Shown one piece after another: positions 40,216 to 47,724 of a stretch of 52,799 bases of DNA. A model generated the notes under the pieces. The model searched no databases. It was not told the origin of the DNA and saw nothing but the letters and a program-made list of their open reading frames with translations. Where the stretch lies: contig DASTQA010000074.1 in the NCBI GenBank assembly GCA_035762005.1, positions 1 to 52,799 on the forward strand, read 5' to 3'. This DNA is from JAIBJN01 sp035762005. Its GTDB lineage: Bacteria; Actinomycetota; Thermoleophilia; Gaiellales; Gaiellaceae. Position 1 is the first letter of the stretch. Every line of letters begins with the position of its first letter. A program made the translations under genes and the position numbers.

Positions 40216-40685
40216 CGCGCGAGGGCCACGACGCGGCCGCCCGTCAGCGCCACGAGCTCGTCCGGAGAGAGACGGAAGACCGCGTTCGGCGTCCCGGCGG
40301 CGGCCCAGAGCTCGCCCTCGGCGAGCAGGCCCCCGTCGACGAGGACGTCGAGCTCCTCGGCGTGCCCGACGGGCGGGACGCCGCCGATGGCGAAGCCCGT
40401 CCGCCGGCGGACGAAGTCGGCGTCCGGGCGCTCGACCGGCTCGCCCGCGAGCGCGGCGAGCGCCCCCTCGTCCACACGGCTCGCGCCGCCCACGGCGACG
40501 AGGAGCGGCCGGTGCGAGGCCGTGCGGAAGACGAGCGACTTGACGATCTGCTCGACCCGGCAGCCGAGCGCGGCAGCGGCCTCGGCGGCGCTCCTCGTCG
40601 TCTCGCCGAGCTCGACGACCCGGCCGCCGAGGCCCCGCGCCGCGAGCGCGTCCTCGACCCGCTGCGCGCTCGGGCTCAGCGTCAC
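40212..40685 (-). CDS. YbaK/aminoacyl-tRNA deacylase domain protein
   Basis: 157 residues of the YbaK/ProX editing family. 'EQIVKSLVFRTASHRPLLVAVGGASRVD' contains the conserved Lys of the catalytic pocket, and 'RRRTGFAIGGVPPVGHAEELDVLVD' is the GxxPxGH-type loop. Free-standing members hydrolyse mischarged tRNAs such as Cys- or Ala-tRNAPro. The GTG at 40683-40685 overlaps the nnr stop as GTGA. Confidence 0.92.
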   Translation of the reverse strand: MTLSPSAQRVEDALAARGLGGRVVELGETTRSAAEAAAALGCRVEQIVKSLVFRTASHRPLLVAVGGASRVDEGALAALAGEPVERPDADFVRRRTGFAIGGVPPVGHAEELDVLVDGGLLAEGELWAAAGTPNAVFRLSPDELVALTGGRVVALAR

Positions 40686-42157
40686 CGGGAGAGCGCGGGC
40701 GAGAGGGACTCGACGACGTCGCGCGCGATCATGCCGGCCCGGCCGTGGCGCTCCCCCGCGAGCCCGGAGGCGACGCCGCAGGCCGCCGCGCCGGCGGCCG
40801 CGGCGACTGCGCCGTCCATCCCCTTGGCGAGGAAGGCGCCGACGACGCCGGTGAGGACGTCGCCGCTGCCGGCGGTCGCGAGCCCGGCGTTCCCCAGGTC
40901 GACCGCGACCGGCCCGCGGCCGGGGGCGGCGACGAGCGTGTCGGCGCCCTTGAGGAGCACGACGGCGCCCGTGTCGTCGGCGCCGGCCTGGACCGCGTCC
41001 AGCCGGTTCGCGCTCACCCAGGCGGACGGGCGGCCGAGCAGCCGCCCGAGCTCGCCGGCGTGCGGCGTGAGGACCGTCGGGGCGTCGCGCGAGAAGACCC
41101 AGTCGAGGTGGCCGGCGAGCGCCCACAGGCCGTCGGCGTCCAGGACGACGGGCCGGTCGAGCCGGTCGAGCAGCTTCCCGACGAGCGTGCGCGCGCCGTC
41201 GGTCCGGCCGAGCCCGGGACCGAGCGCGACCGCGCCGGCCCGCTTCGCCGCCGCCAGCACCGCGTCGGCCGCGTCCGCGGTCATCGTGCCCTCCTCGTCC
41301 GGGCACGGACGGGTCATGACCTCGAGGAGCCGCTGCTCGAAGACCTCGTTCAGCGAGGCGGGGACGCAGGCGGTGACGATGCCGGCGCCGGCGCGGAGCG
41401 CCGCCTCCGCCGCGAGCGAGGGCGCCCCTGTCAGCCCGACCGAGCCGCCGACGACGAGGACGGATCCGGCCGTGTACTTGTTGTCCTCCTCGCGCCGCCG
41501 CGGGACGAGCGCGAGAATCGCCTCGGTCGCGCGGCGCACGCGGGTCTCCCCGCCCGCGAGCCCGATGTCGGCGACGACGACCGCGCCCCGGTGGAAGCGC
41601 CCGGGCGCGACGACATGACCCACCTTGAGCCCGTGGAACGTCACCGTCAGCTCGGCGCGGACGGCGGCGCCCGCCACCGTGCCGGTGGAGGCGTCGACGC
41701 CCGAGGGCAGATCGACGGCGACGACGGGGACGCCCGCGTCGTTGACGGTCGCGATCGCGCGCTCGGCCTCCCGCCGCGGCCTGCCGCTGAAGCCGGTTCC
41801 GAAGAGGGCGTCGACGACGACGTCGGCCGGGCCTGGCTCGTCCACGAAGGGCACCCCGGCCTCCCGCGCCCGGCGCAGGCTCGTGGCGGCGTCGCCGGCG
41901 ACCCGCCCCTCCTCCCCGACCAGCCGCACGGAGCACTCGCGGCGCGCGCGCGCCAGCTCGGTGGCCGCGACGAAGCCGTCGCCGCCGTTCGCCCCCGTGC
42001 CGCACCAGACGGCGATCCGGCGGGCGGCCGGGTAGCGCTCCAGGACCTCCTCCGCGACCCTCCGGCCGGCGCGCTCCATGAGCTCGAGGGTCGTCCCCGC
42101 GTACGCGGCCTCCGCCGCGCGCATCTCCTCGGCCGTGTAGACGGGCTCAGCCCACAT
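40682..42157 (-). CDS. nnr: Bifunctional NAD(P)H-hydrate repair enzyme (epimerase/ADP-dependent dehydratase)
   Basis: 491 residues in two domains. Residues 1 to about 210 are the YjeF_N epimerase with 'WCGTGANGGDGFVAA' and 'DALFGTGFSGRP'. Residues about 220-491 are the ribokinase-fold dehydratase with 'GSVLVVGGSVGLTGAP', 'HAGELGRLLG' and 'GNAGLATAGSGDVLTGVVGAFL'. Together they restore damaged NAD(P)HX. Its start is inside the end of acpS (11-base overlap), a common actinobacterial arrangement. Confidence 0.95.
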   Translation of the reverse strand: MWAEPVYTAEEMRAAEAAYAGTTLELMERAGRRVAEEVLERYPAARRIAVWCGTGANGGDGFVAATELARARRECSVRLVGEEGRVAGDAATSLRRAREAGVPFVDEPGPADVVVDALFGTGFSGRPRREAERAIATVNDAGVPVVAVDLPSGVDASTGTVAGAAVRAELTVTFHGLKVGHVVAPGRFHRGAVVVADIGLAGGETRVRRATEAILALVPRRREEDNKYTAGSVLVVGGSVGLTGAPSLAAEAALRAGAGIVTACVPASLNEVFEQRLLEVMTRPCPDEEGTMTADAADAVLAAAKRAGAVALGPGLGRTDGARTLVGKLLDRLDRPVVLDADGLWALAGHLDWVFSRDAPTVLTPHAGELGRLLGRPSAWVSANRLDAVQAGADDTGAVVLLKGADTLVAAPGRGPVAVDLGNAGLATAGSGDVLTGVVGAFLAKGMDGAVAAAAGAAACGVASGLAGERHGRAGMIARDVVESLSPALSR

Positions 42158-42515
42158 CGGCGACGACGCACACCGCGGCGGCGATGCCCCGCGAGTGCGT
42201 CATGGAGAGGTCGAGCTCGCCGGCGCCGACGCGCTCGGACCACGCCGCGATCCGCCCGCTGAGGTGCACGGAGGGCTTCGGGCGGCCGACGATCTCGACG
42301 TCCCGCCAAGCGAACGCGCGCGCGACGCCGAAGCCGAGCGCCTTGCCAACTGCCTCCTTCCCTGCGAAGCGGGCGGCGTAGTGCTGGGCCGGGTTCGCGC
42401 GCGAGTCGCAGTAGGCGCGCTCCGCCTCCGTGAAGCACCGCTCCCGGAAGCGCGGGTAGCGCGCGAGCGCGTCGCCGATGCGCTCGATCTCGATCACGTC
42501 GAGGCCGACCTTCAC
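42147..42515 (-). CDS. acpS: Holo-[acyl-carrier-protein] synthase
   Basis: 122 residues, the normal length. 'VGLDVIEIERI' supplies the metal-binding Asp, 'CFTEAERAYC' and 'ARFAGKEAVGKALG' supply Glu and the catalytic Lys. It transfers 4'-phosphopantetheine from CoA to acyl carrier protein. The GTG at 42513-42515 overlaps the NagD-type stop as GTGA. Confidence 0.96.
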   Translation of the reverse strand: MKVGLDVIEIERIGDALARYPRFRERCFTEAERAYCDSRANPAQHYAARFAGKEAVGKALGFGVARAFAWRDVEIVGRPKPSVHLSGRIAAWSERVGAGELDLSMTHSRGIAAAVCVVADVG

Positions 42516-43294
42516 CAGCCGCGCTCCCGGACGATGCCGGGCACGTCCAGGATCGAGTCGACCACCGCGTCCGGCTCGTACTCCGCCGCGGCGAGCGCCT
42601 CTGGCCTGAACTTGCCCGTCCGCACGAGCACAGCGCGGAGTCCTGCCGCCTTCGCGCCGCCGACGTCGGCCTCGACGTCGTCCCCGACCATGACCGTCTC
42701 CCCGGGGCCGGCGCCCAGCTCCGCGAGCGCGGCCTCGAAGTACGCGCGGCTCGGCTTCCCGACGACCTCGGCCTCGACGCCGGCCGCGTACTCGAGCCCG
42801 GCGACGAAGGCCCCCGAGTCGAGGAGCGGCCCGCGGGCGGTCTGCCACCAGCGATTCTTGTGCAGGCAGACGAGCCTGGCGCCGTCCTCGAGGAGGGCGA
42901 AGGCACGGTTGAGGTTGTCGTAGGAGAAGACGCGACTCGTCTCCTCCCCCTCGTCCGCTCCGCCGACGAGGACCACCTCGGCCCGTTCGTCCACGAGCTC
43001 GACGCACGCAGCGAGGTCCGCGCGGACCGCCGCCATCGTCAGCGCCAGGACGCGCTTGCCTTCGAGGAGTGCGCCGGCCGCGACCGCCGTCGTCGCCACC
43101 TCGTCCGCCTCGAGCTCGATCCCCAGCCCGCGGAGCCCGTCCGCGAGACCCTCCCGCGCGCGCGTCGTGTTGTTCGTGACGAAGCGCAGCCGGTGGCCGT
43201 CCTCCCGCAGCGCGCGCACCGCCTCGCCCGCTCCGGCGATCGCCTCCCCCGACAGCTGCAGAACACCGTCGATGTCGAGCAGAATCGCCGCCAT
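42512..43294 (-). CDS. HAD superfamily (class IIA, NagD-like) phosphatase
   Basis: 260 residues. The nucleophile motif is 'LLDIDGVL' (DxDGV) at residues 5-12, 'FVTNNTTR' is motif II, the C2-type cap includes 'HKNRWWQTARGPLLDSG', and 'MVGDDVEADVGGAK' is motif IV. Members dephosphorylate small sugar, nucleotide or pyridoxal phosphates. The ATG shares its bases with a divergent plus-strand ATG (a CATG palindrome at 43292-43295). A TAGACT box lies eight bases upstream. Confidence 0.9.
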   Translation of the reverse strand: MAAILLDIDGVLQLSGEAIAGAGEAVRALREDGHRLRFVTNNTTRAREGLADGLRGLGIELEADEVATTAVAAGALLEGKRVLALTMAAVRADLAACVELVDERAEVVLVGGADEGEETSRVFSYDNLNRAFALLEDGARLVCLHKNRWWQTARGPLLDSGAFVAGLEYAAGVEAEVVGKPSRAYFEAALAELGAGPGETVMVGDDVEADVGGAKAAGLRAVLVRTGKFRPEALAAAEYEPDAVVDSILDVPGIVRERGW

Positions 43295-43313
43295 GCGCCC
43301 CGAGTCTATTCAG

Positions 43314-43706
43314 GTGCGCCGTGGGCTTGCGATCCCGCTCGGCGAGGTCGAGCTGCGCGTCTCTCGCTCGAGCGGGCCGGGCGGCCAGCACGCGCAGAAG
43401 ACGGAGACCCGGGTGGAGGCGGTCTTCGACGTCGATGCCTCCGCCACCCTCAGCGAGGCGCAGAAGGCGAGGCTGCGTGAGCGGATCGGGCCGGTCGTCC
43501 GCGCCGTCGCGCAGGACGAGCGCAGCCAGTGGCGCAACCGCGAGCTCGCCCTCGAGCGCCTCGCGGCCGCGCTCCGCGACGGGCTCGCACGACCGCGACC
43601 GCGACGGCCGACGGCGCCCACGAGCGCCTCGAGGGAGCGGCGCCTCGCCGCAAAGCGCCTCCGCAGCGCGAGGAAGCGGCTCCGCAAGCGACCCGACGAG
43701 GAGTGA
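43314..43706 (+). CDS. arfB: Peptidyl-tRNA hydrolase ArfB-like (RF-1 domain) ribosome rescue factor
   Basis: 130 residues. 'VSRSSGPGGQHAQKTETRVEAVFDV' carries the GGQ motif that hydrolyses peptidyl-tRNA, and the Arg/Lys-rich tail 'RRLAAKRLRSARKRLRKRPDEE' is the part that enters the empty mRNA channel of stalled ribosomes. The length is that of ArfB/YaeJ, not of a full release factor. I chose GTG 43314; ATG 43293 in the same frame is possible and would overlap the start of the divergent phosphatase gene. Confidence 0.9.
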   Translation: MRRGLAIPLGEVELRVSRSSGPGGQHAQKTETRVEAVFDVDASATLSEAQKARLRERIGPVVRAVAQDERSQWRNRELALERLAAALRDGLARPRPRRPTAPTSASRERRLAAKRLRSARKRLRKRPDEE

Positions 43707-43712
43707 CCCCGT

Positions 43713-43741
43713 TTGCCAGGGGCGCTTGAGGGCTCTACGAT
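43713..43741 (+). promoter_or_regulatory. Promoter of the copper-linked membrane gene
   Basis: TTGCCA (43713-43718), a 17-base spacer and TACGAT (43736-43741) form a good sigma-70-type promoter. The GTG start at 43751 follows after nine bases, so the leader is very short. Confidence 0.5.
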
Positions 43742-43750
43742 CGCCGAGTC

Positions 43751-44341
43751 GTGAGGCGCCGCCGCCTCCTCGTACCCCTCCTGCTGGCCCTGTCCGGTCT
43801 GGGCTGGGCCGCCGCCCACGCCCTCGCGCACCGGGCGGTGACGGCGGACGCGATGTCGGGCACCGCCGGCGTGCGGGCGTACCTGCACTACCTCCCCACC
43901 TCCCTCGCGCTCTGCCTCGCGCTCGCCCTGCCGCTCGCCGCGGGCGCCGCCGTCGGCCACCGCTGGCGCGCGCGCTCGGGGCGGTCGCTCTGGCTCTTCG
44001 GCGTCGTGCCCGTCCTCGGCTACGTGGGCCACGCTCTCGTGGAGCCGCTCGCGCGCGGGTCGTCGACCCTCGCCGGGTTGCCGGCCGGAGCCGGACGGCT
44101 GGCTCCCGTGCTCCTCGTCGGGCTCCTGCTCCAGATTCCGCTCGCGCTCGCGGTCATCGCCGCCGCCCGCGGGATCCTCCGTGTCGCCGAGGGCGTCGCG
44201 CTCGCGCTCCTCGGGCCGCGACGGCCCACGGGGTGCCGGGCGCGAGATCGCCGTACGGGCGGGCGACCGCTGCGCCTTCCCGGCTTCCGTCTCGATCTCG
44301 GCCGCAGCCAGCGCGCTCCGCCCTCCGCGCTCCTCGTGTAG
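43751..44341 (+). CDS. Membrane protein of unknown function, paralogue A
   Basis: 196 residues; I do not recognise a named family. It has four predicted membrane helices: the N-terminal 'LLVPLLLALSGLGWAAAHALAH', 'SLALCLALALPLAAGAAV', 'SLWLFGVVPVLGYVGHALV' and 'LAPVLLVGLLLQIPLALAVIAAA'. Several His residues are inside or next to the helices. The C-terminal 40 residues are Arg-rich and cytoplasm-like. The protein at 44515-45102 has the same plan and shared motifs (LWLF...P..G and GLLLQ-P-AL). Being upstream of a CopC-CopD fusion, a role in copper handling or respiration assembly is possible. Confidence 0.7.
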   Translation: MRRRRLLVPLLLALSGLGWAAAHALAHRAVTADAMSGTAGVRAYLHYLPTSLALCLALALPLAAGAAVGHRWRARSGRSLWLFGVVPVLGYVGHALVEPLARGSSTLAGLPAGAGRLAPVLLVGLLLQIPLALAVIAAARGILRVAEGVALALLGPRRPTGCRARDRRTGGRPLRLPGFRLDLGRSQRAPPSALLV

Positions 44342-44398
44342 GCGCAAACCGGGGCCGCGCCCGACGGCGTATCCTCGGAGGGAGAGGGGGAACAAGCC

Positions 44399-44518
44399 AT
44401 GGCTCGGCTCGCACGGGAGACCTGCGAGACAACTTCGACGCGACCGACGAGGGCGCACGACGCGCGCGCTTTGCGCTGCCCCGGGCGCCTCGTCGGCGAC
44501 CGCGAGGTCGGCGCGTGA
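44399..44518 (+). CDS. Small ORF of 39 codons, coupled to paralogue B
   Basis: An ATG follows a purine-rich GAGGGGG sequence by nine bases. The frame ends in TGA overlapping the next start as GTGA, the same coupling used by many real genes here. The product is Arg/Thr-rich with two Cys and matches nothing I know. It could be a coupling leader peptide or chance. Confidence 0.3.
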   Translation: MARLARETCETTSTRPTRAHDARALRCPGRLVGDREVGA

Positions 44519-45102
44519 CGGCAGCCCGCCACCGGTCCGCCTGGCTGCTCTCGCTGGGCGTCGCCGCCGCCGGCGCGCTCGCGGCGCACGGCACCGCCTA
44601 CCGCATCGCCGAGCCGCACGACGAGCGGCGCGAGCACCTCCTCGAGCAGACGGGCCACGGCTACGTGGATCCGGCGCTCGCGGCCTCCCTCTGCGCGGCG
44701 CTCGTCATCGTGGGCTTCGCCGGCCGGATGCTTGCCGGCGCCCATCGCGGCGACCGGCCGCCGCTCTGGCTCTTCGCGCTCGCGCCTCCGGTGGGCTTCA
44801 CGCTCCAGGAGCACGCCGAGCGCATGCTCCACGACGGCACCTTCCTCGTCTCCCTCGGGCCCGCGTTCTTCGTCGGGCTCCTCCTCCAGCTCCCGTTCGC
44901 CCTCGTCGCCCTCTTCGCGGCGCGGGCCCTGCTGGCGGCCGCGGGCGCGCTCGCGCGCCGCCTCGGCTCGCCCCCCAGGCTGAAGCCGGCGCACCACGCG
45001 GGCTTCGCCCTCGCCGGAGCGTCCTCGCTCCCCTGCGCGCCGCCCCTCGTCGGCGCCCGCGGGCAACGGGCACCCCCGCCCGGGCTCGCAGGCTGCCGTT
45101 GA
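44515..45102 (+). CDS. Membrane protein of unknown function, paralogue B
   Basis: 195 residues from GTG 44515. Helices: 'AWLLSLGVAAAGALAAHGTAYRI', 'ALAASLCAALVIVGFAGRML', 'PLWLFALAPPVGFTLQEHAERML' and 'FFVGLLLQLPFALVALFAARALLAAAGALA'. It matches paralogue A in length, helix count and the 'LWLF', 'GLLLQ-P-AL' and 'AAH' positions, so the pair arose by duplication. Its C-terminal tail has His-His and Cys-Ala-Pro-Pro elements that could bind metal. No named family recognised. Confidence 0.7.
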   Translation: MTAARHRSAWLLSLGVAAAGALAAHGTAYRIAEPHDERREHLLEQTGHGYVDPALAASLCAALVIVGFAGRMLAGAHRGDRPPLWLFALAPPVGFTLQEHAERMLHDGTFLVSLGPAFFVGLLLQLPFALVALFAARALLAAAGALARRLGSPPRLKPAHHAGFALAGASSLPCAPPLVGARGQRAPPPGLAGCR

Positions 45103-45118
45103 GGGTCCGCGGCCGCGC

Positions 45119-45132
45119 GGCTCTCGAGAGCC
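45119..45132. repeat. Perfect 14-base palindrome upstream of the CopC-CopD gene
   Basis: GGCTCTCGAGAGCC in the 88-base gap before the copper gene. It could be an operator for a metal-sensing repressor or a weak hairpin. A GGAGGAGG ribosome site (45176-45183) follows before the GTG. Confidence 0.4.
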
Positions 45133-45190
45133 AGGGAAGGAGGAGAGGACGATCCGCCAGCCAGACACAGCACACCGGAGGAGGCTCGCC

Positions 45191-46882
45191 GTGTCGCTCG
45201 CCCTCGCGGCGGCGGTCGCCGCGGTGCTCGTCCCGAGCGCGCTCGCGCACTCCGTCCTCCTCGGGACGGAGCCGGCGAACGACACCGTCGTCCAGGAGTC
45301 GCCCGAGCGGGTCTCGCTCCGGTTCAACGAGCCGGTCGAGATGTCGCTGGGCGGAATCCGTGTCTACGACGCAGCGGGGGACCGGGTCGACCCCGACGAG
45401 GTGTCGCCCGCCCGGGGCACCGAGGTCGGCGTCGTGCTCGAGGAGCAGCTCGCGCGCGGGACGTACACCGTCGCGTGGCGGGCGATCTCGGCCGACTCGG
45501 ACCCGATCTCGGGCGCGTTCGTCTTCCACGTGCAGGAACGAGGTGTCCAGCCCGCCGGGATCTCCGTCGACTCGCTGACGGGGACCTCGACGGCGGTGGA
45601 CGCGTTCTTCACGGCCGGACGGTTCTTCGACTTCGTCCTGCTCCTGCTCTGCCTGGGCGGCTCGGCCGTCCTCGTCATCGCCCTCCCGTCCGCCCCCGCG
45701 CACGTTCGGCGGCGCCTCTACGGCGTCCTCGCCGTGCTGGCGGTGGCGCTCGCCCTCGTCGCGCTCGTGAACGTCTTCCTCCAGGGAGCGGCGGCGGGCG
45801 GGCTCGGCATCCTCGACGCGTTCCGCTGGGACGTCTTCACGACGGTCCTCGAGACGCGCTACGGGGAGATGATGCTCGTGCAGGCGGCGCTCGCGGCGAC
45901 GCTCGCGCTCACCGCGATGGCCCTCCGCCACTCGGAGGGCCACAGGCCTCGCGGCCTCGTCGCGCTCACGCTGGCCCTCGGCGCCGGGATGGCGTTGACT
46001 CCCTCGCTCTCGGGCCACGCGTCCACCGCGGGCGCGCTCGCGATGACCGCCGACGTGGCGCACGTGATCGCGGCGGCGCTCTGGACGGGCGGGCTCGGGT
46101 TCCTCGTCGTCGCCCTCGTCCTCGCGGCCGCCGACCGCTGGCCGCTGGCGACGCGGGCGGTCCCGCGCTTCTCCAACATGGCCGTCGTCTCCGTCGCCGC
46201 CCTCCTCGCGGCGGGCGTCGTCAACGGGTACCTCCAGGTCCGCACCTGGAGCGCGCTCTGGGAGACGGAGTACGGCCTCCTCCTGCTGGCCAAGGTCGCG
46301 CTCGTCGTCCCGCTCCTCGGCCTCGGCGCCTACAACAACCGCTACGCGGTGCCGCGGCTGAAGGCGGGGATCGCATCGGTGCTCGAGCGGCGGCGCTTCC
46401 TCCGGGCCGCCGGCGTCGAGCTCGTGATCATGGTCGCGGTCGTCGCCGTCACGGCGGTGCTCGTGAACGCCGAGCCGGCCCGCACCGAGGCGATGGGCAT
46501 GGACGACATGGCCATGGAGGAGGACGCCGTTGGAACCGCCGCCGGCGACCACGAGGCGTTCGAGTCAGACGTCGACCTGGTCGAGATGACCGCGCACGTC
46601 GTCGTCGAGCCCGCGATGCCGGGCGAAAACTCCATCCACCTGACGTTCGAGCACTCCGACGCCGAGGAGCTCACCGAGGTGAGCCTCTCGGCTTCCCTCC
46701 CGAGCGAGGAGATCGGCCCGCTGGAGTTCGCGGCGGAGCCGGTCGCGGGGCAGCCCGGCGAGTACGTCGCCGAGAACGCCTCCCTGACCCTGCCAGGCGA
46801 GTGGGAGCTCCGCGTCGAGGCGCTCATGGGCGAGTTCGACCTTCTGACCGAGACCATCACCGTTCCGATCGGAGAGGAGTAG
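45191..46882 (+). CDS. CopC-CopD fusion copper transport protein with extra C-terminal domain
   Basis: 563 residues. A signal peptide is followed by mature His20 ('ALA-HSVLLGTEPAND'), the N-terminal Cu ligand of CopC; the CopC domain runs to about 115. The usual D-x-H of the Cu(II) site reads Asp102-Ser-Asp104. Residues about 140-425 form the CopD membrane domain with eight helices, including 'SLSGHASTAG' (His276) and 'ADVAHVIAAALWTGGLGF' (His291). A Met-rich segment (MGMDDMAM, about 435-442) leads to an extracytoplasmic beta-rich domain (about 455-560, YtkA/FixH-like). It probably brings copper across or into the membrane. Start GTG. Confidence 0.88.
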   Translation: MSLALAAAVAAVLVPSALAHSVLLGTEPANDTVVQESPERVSLRFNEPVEMSLGGIRVYDAAGDRVDPDEVSPARGTEVGVVLEEQLARGTYTVAWRAISADSDPISGAFVFHVQERGVQPAGISVDSLTGTSTAVDAFFTAGRFFDFVLLLLCLGGSAVLVIALPSAPAHVRRRLYGVLAVLAVALALVALVNVFLQGAAAGGLGILDAFRWDVFTTVLETRYGEMMLVQAALAATLALTAMALRHSEGHRPRGLVALTLALGAGMALTPSLSGHASTAGALAMTADVAHVIAAALWTGGLGFLVVALVLAAADRWPLATRAVPRFSNMAVVSVAALLAAGVVNGYLQVRTWSALWETEYGLLLLAKVALVVPLLGLGAYNNRYAVPRLKAGIASVLERRRFLRAAGVELVIMVAVVAVTAVLVNAEPARTEAMGMDDMAMEEDAVGTAAGDHEAFESDVDLVEMTAHVVVEPAMPGENSIHLTFEHSDAEELTEVSLSASLPSEEIGPLEFAAEPVAGQPGEYVAENASLTLPGEWELRVEALMGEFDLLTETITVPIGEE

Positions 46883-46884
46883 CA

Positions 46885-47565
46885 GTGCTACGACGCCTAC
46901 TTCTGACCTTCATCGCGGCAGCCGTCGCCTTTCCGGCGGCGGCCGCCGCGCACGTGACCATCCAGCCGGACGAATGGGAGCCGGGGGCGTTCGCCCGTAT
47001 GGTCGTCCGTGTCCCCAACGAGAGCGATGCCGCTGCCACGACGTCTGTCTCCATGCAGTTCCCGCAAGAGGTCCTCACGGCCCGCTTCCAGCCTCACCCG
47101 CTCTGTGAGCGGGAGGTCGAGACGGAGGCTCTCGACCAGCCGGTCGAGGACGTCACGGAGCGGATCGCGACCGTGACCTGGACGTGCGACGCGGGCATCG
47201 CGACCGGCGAGTTCGACGAGTTCGGCCTCAGCTTCCAGATCCCCGAGGACGCCGCCGCCGGAGACGAGCTCCTCTTCCCGACGGTGCAGGTCTACGACGA
47301 CGGCGAGGAGCGCGCGTGGGTCGATCCCGACCCCGAGGCGGAGTCTCCCGCGCCCCGCGTGACCGTGATCGCGGCCGAGGAGGAGGAGACCGAGGAGCCG
47401 GCTGCCACCTCGACCGACTCGGAGGCGGCCGTCCCGGCCGTGAACATCGACGACGACGGGGACGGGACGGCCACGGTCGCCATCGTCCTCGCCATCATCG
47501 GCCTCGCCGCGGGCCTCGTCGCTCTCGGCGTGGCGCTCCTCCGCAAGCCGAGGACCGTCGGCTAG
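46885..47565 (+). CDS. YcnI-like (DUF1775) copper-associated membrane-anchored protein
   Basis: 226 residues. Signal peptide ending 'AAAA-HVTIQPDEWEPGAFARMVVRVPNE', with the mature N-terminal His that binds copper in YcnI. The DUF1775 domain continues with 'FQPHPLCEREVE' and 'TWTCDAGIATGEFDEFGLSFQIP'; Cys-Cys may form a disulfide. An acidic linker and a C-terminal helix 'VAIVLAIIGLAAGLVALGVALL' with RKPR anchor it. The GTG is three bases after the CopC-CopD stop, so the two are co-transcribed. Confidence 0.9.
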   Translation: MLRRLLLTFIAAAVAFPAAAAAHVTIQPDEWEPGAFARMVVRVPNESDAAATTSVSMQFPQEVLTARFQPHPLCEREVETEALDQPVEDVTERIATVTWTCDAGIATGEFDEFGLSFQIPEDAAAGDELLFPTVQVYDDGEERAWVDPDPEAESPAPRVTVIAAEEEETEEPAATSTDSEAAVPAVNIDDDGDGTATVAIVLAIIGLAAGLVALGVALLRKPRTVG

Positions 47566-47580
47566 ACGGCTCTCCCCGAT

Positions 47581-47624
47581 GGGCCGGCGCCGCCGACCCA
47601 CCACCTCCGCGGCGGCGCCGGCCC
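47581..47624 (+). terminator. Strong stem-loop after the copper operon
   Basis: A 15-base perfect stem: 47581-47595 pairs with 47610-47624, with a 14-base loop. It lies 15 bases after the YcnI stop. No T tract follows, so it is a stability element or the first of two tandem terminators. Confidence 0.6.
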
Positions 47625-47669
47625 TGCTCCCTCGAGCGCGCCGGCTCGGCCGGCGTCGGAAAGAGGAAC

Positions 47670-47707
47670 GGCCGCGGCGCCCCCCGAGGGCGCCGCGGCC
47701 GCGTTTT
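47670..47707 (+). terminator. Rho-independent terminator between convergent genes
   Basis: A 13-base perfect GC stem (47670-47682 with 47688-47700), a five-base loop and then GCGTTTT (47701-47707). On the opposite strand the same stem is followed by a T/C-rich run, so it can also end the carboxypeptidase transcript that stops at 47725. Confidence 0.8.
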
Positions 47708-47724
47708 CCTCTGTCGGTCTCCCG

